A stretch of DNA of 13,877 nucleotides from JAEUPI01 sp044222685 (lineage in GTDB: Bacteria > Pseudomonadota > Gammaproteobacteria > Burkholderiales > Burkholderiaceae_C). How positions within the stretch are numbered: the first letter of the stretch is position 1; each line of letters starts with the position of its first letter. Under the pieces are notes generated by a model. That model saw only the letters and a program-made list of their open reading frames with translations, was not told where the DNA came from and ran no database searches. The stretch spans positions 1 through 13,877 of the forward strand of contig JBGAMU010000110.1 in NCBI GenBank assembly GCA_044222685.1, given 5' to 3'. This document shows, in pieces, positions 12,885-13,877 of the stretch. The position numbers and the translations under genes are program-made.

Positions 12885-13877
12885 ATGGACAGCCCGATCG
12901 GCGTCGACCACACGCGTGCGTCAGCCCAGCGCCCCGAGCGGCTGCGCGTCGACGGTGCACGCCTGTGGCAGTCGCTGATGGACCTCGCGCGCATCGGCGC
13001 CACCGCCAAGGGCGGCGTGTGCCGCCTCGCGCTGACCGAGCTCGACCGCCAGGGCCGCGACCTCGTCGTGGGCTGGGCGCGCGAGGCGGGGCTGGCGGTG
13101 CGGGTCGACGCGATCGGCAACATCTTCGCGCGCCGCGCCGGTCGGCGCGACGAGCTGCCTGCGGTGATGGCGGGCAGCCACATCGACACACAACCCACCG
13201 GCGGCAAGTTCGACGGCAACTACGGCGTGCTGGCCGCGCTGGAGGTGGTGCGCACGCTCGACGATGCCGGCGTCGCCACCGAGGCCCCGATCGAGGTCGC
13301 GGTGTGGACCAACGAGGAAGGCTCGCGTTTCGTGCCGGTGATGATGGGCTCGGGTGTGTTCGCCGGCGCGTTCACGCTGGAACACGCCCTGTCGCAGTGC
13401 GACGCGCAGGGCATCAGCGTCGCACAGGCGCTGCAGGCGATCGGTTACGCCGGCCCTGCGCGTGCGGGGCCGCCGCCGCGCGCGTACTTCGAGGCGCACA
13501 TCGAGCAGGGGCCGGTGCTCGAGGCGCATGGCCGCGTGATCGGTGCGGTGACCGGTGCGCTCGGCCAGCGCTGGTACGACCTCGTCGTGCAGGGCAGCGA
13601 GGCGCATGCCGGACCGACACCGATGGACCGTCGGCACGACGCGCTGCTGGCGGCCAGCGAGATCGTGCTCGAGGTCAACCGCATCGCGCTCGCGCATGCC
13701 CCGCACGCGCGCGGCACGGTGGGTTATGTCGACGTCTTTCCAATTTCACGCAACGTGATACCCGGCGGGGTGCGGCTGTGGGTCGCCCTGCGCGCCGCCG
13801 ACGACGCCACGCTGGTACAGCTGGACCTTGCGCTGCGCCGCGCGGTGGACGCCACCGCCGCGGCGCGCCGCGTGCGC
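12885..13877 (+). CDS. M20 family Zn-dependent amidohydrolase (carbamoylase/allantoate hydrolase type), C-terminus cut
   Basis: From the ATG at 12885 the frame is open for 331 codons to the window edge; a full protein would be about 410-420 residues. Motifs of the hydantoinase/carbamoylase branch of M20 are in order: GSHIDTQPTGGKFDGNYGVL with metal ligands His99 and Asp110; WTNEEGSRF with catalytic/metal Glu144-Glu145; YFEAHIEQGPVLE with metal His205; then the lid/dimerisation domain with GSEAHAGPTPMDRRHDAL and ISRNVIPGGVRL. Such enzymes hydrolyse N-carbamoyl amino acids, N-carbamoyl-beta-alanine or allantoate with two Zn or Mn ions in the cytosol. The TQPTGGKFDGNYG wording is like beta-ureidopropionase/carbamoylase entries, but the substrate is unsettled. 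The start has only a weak AGAG Shine-Dalgarno signal. The gene is divergent from the dehydrogenase operon over 170 bp. The patch at 13737-13748 uses unusually AT-rich codons (TTT CCA ATT TCA). Confidence 0.88.
   Translation, partial: MDSPIGVDHTRASAQRPERLRVDGARLWQSLMDLARIGATAKGGVCRLALTELDRQGRDLVVGWAREAGLAVRVDAIGNIFARRAGRRDELPAVMAGSHIDTQPTGGKFDGNYGVLAALEVVRTLDDAGVATEAPIEVAVWTNEEGSRFVPVMMGSGVFAGAFTLEHALSQCDAQGISVAQALQAIGYAGPARAGPPPRAYFEAHIEQGPVLEAHGRVIGAVTGALGQRWYDLVVQGSEAHAGPTPMDRRHDALLAASEIVLEVNRIALAHAPHARGTVGYVDVFPISRNVIPGGVRLWVALRAADDATLVQLDLALRRAVDATAAARRVR

Noticed and set aside
12854..12918. Two copies of the palindrome CACGCGTG (12854-12861 and 12911-12918) near the M20 gene start
   Set aside because: The second copy is inside the coding sequence and CG-rich palindromes are frequent here; no third copy or defined spacing supports an operator pair.
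11260..12978. 572-codon plus-strand open frame opposite the cytochrome and dehydrogenase genes
   Set aside because: Covers two well-supported minus-strand genes and has no recognisable domain.
1..13877. Possible tRNA, rRNA, CRISPR, insertion sequence, phage or attachment-site features
   Set aside because: I found no cloverleaf-like segments, regularly spaced repeats, transposase or integrase motifs, or terminal inverted repeats with target duplications.

Overview
The window is about 13.9 kb of very GC-rich, densely packed bacterial DNA. G or C fills most third codon positions, and spurious antisense reading frames are everywhere. The gene content (TakP-type TRAP transporter, DUF4864 protein, HAD-IB phosphatase, sorbosone dehydrogenase with a c-type cytochrome, dodecin) suggests a betaproteobacterium of the order Burkholderiales, perhaps the Rubrivivax/Leptothrix/Piscinibacter group. 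That placement is inference; no rRNA or marker gene is present. I see no tRNA, rRNA, CRISPR array, insertion sequence or phage gene.

Left part (1-3859): the N-terminal part of a glutathione S-transferase (minus strand, cut by the window edge) is divergent from an MFS efflux-type transporter. Two minus-strand genes follow, a secreted DUF4864 protein and a TSUP/TauE-SafE permease. A plus-strand HAD-IB phosphatase is divergent from the permease.

Central part (3849-7029, minus strand): this is the most unusual locus. A GDSW-type SGNH hydrolase is followed after 13 bp by a 789-residue protein that fuses an alpha/beta-hydrolase (lipase-like) domain to a subtilisin-family (S8) protease. The catalytic residues of both domains look intact. 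There is no signal peptide, and the N-terminus is strongly basic and of low complexity. It looks like a two-gene, three-hydrolase cassette of unknown role and is my main candidate for an undescribed system.

Right of centre (7030-10190, plus strand): a complete tripartite TRAP transporter operon, dctP-dctQ-dctM, whose binding protein resembles the 2-oxoacid-binding TakP family and carries a twin-arginine-like signal. The 223-bp upstream gap holds a good candidate sigma-54 promoter (GG-N10-GC geometry) preceded by an inverted repeat that could bind an enhancer-binding protein. This would fit DctB/DctD-like control of carboxylate uptake.

Right part (10201-13877): a small conserved-looking hypothetical protein is divergent from a dodecin (flavin-storage protein). 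Then comes a minus-strand operon of a PQQ-type sorbosone dehydrogenase lipoprotein and a di-haem cytochrome c, probably a periplasmic oxidation and electron-transfer pair, with a readable sigma-70-like promoter. Divergent from it is an M20 amidohydrolase of the N-carbamoyl-amino-acid hydrolase/allantoate amidohydrolase type, cut by the right edge.

Four convergent gene pairs end within 15 bp of each other or overlap, with no visible intrinsic terminators. All gene-free gaps are shorter than 300 bp.
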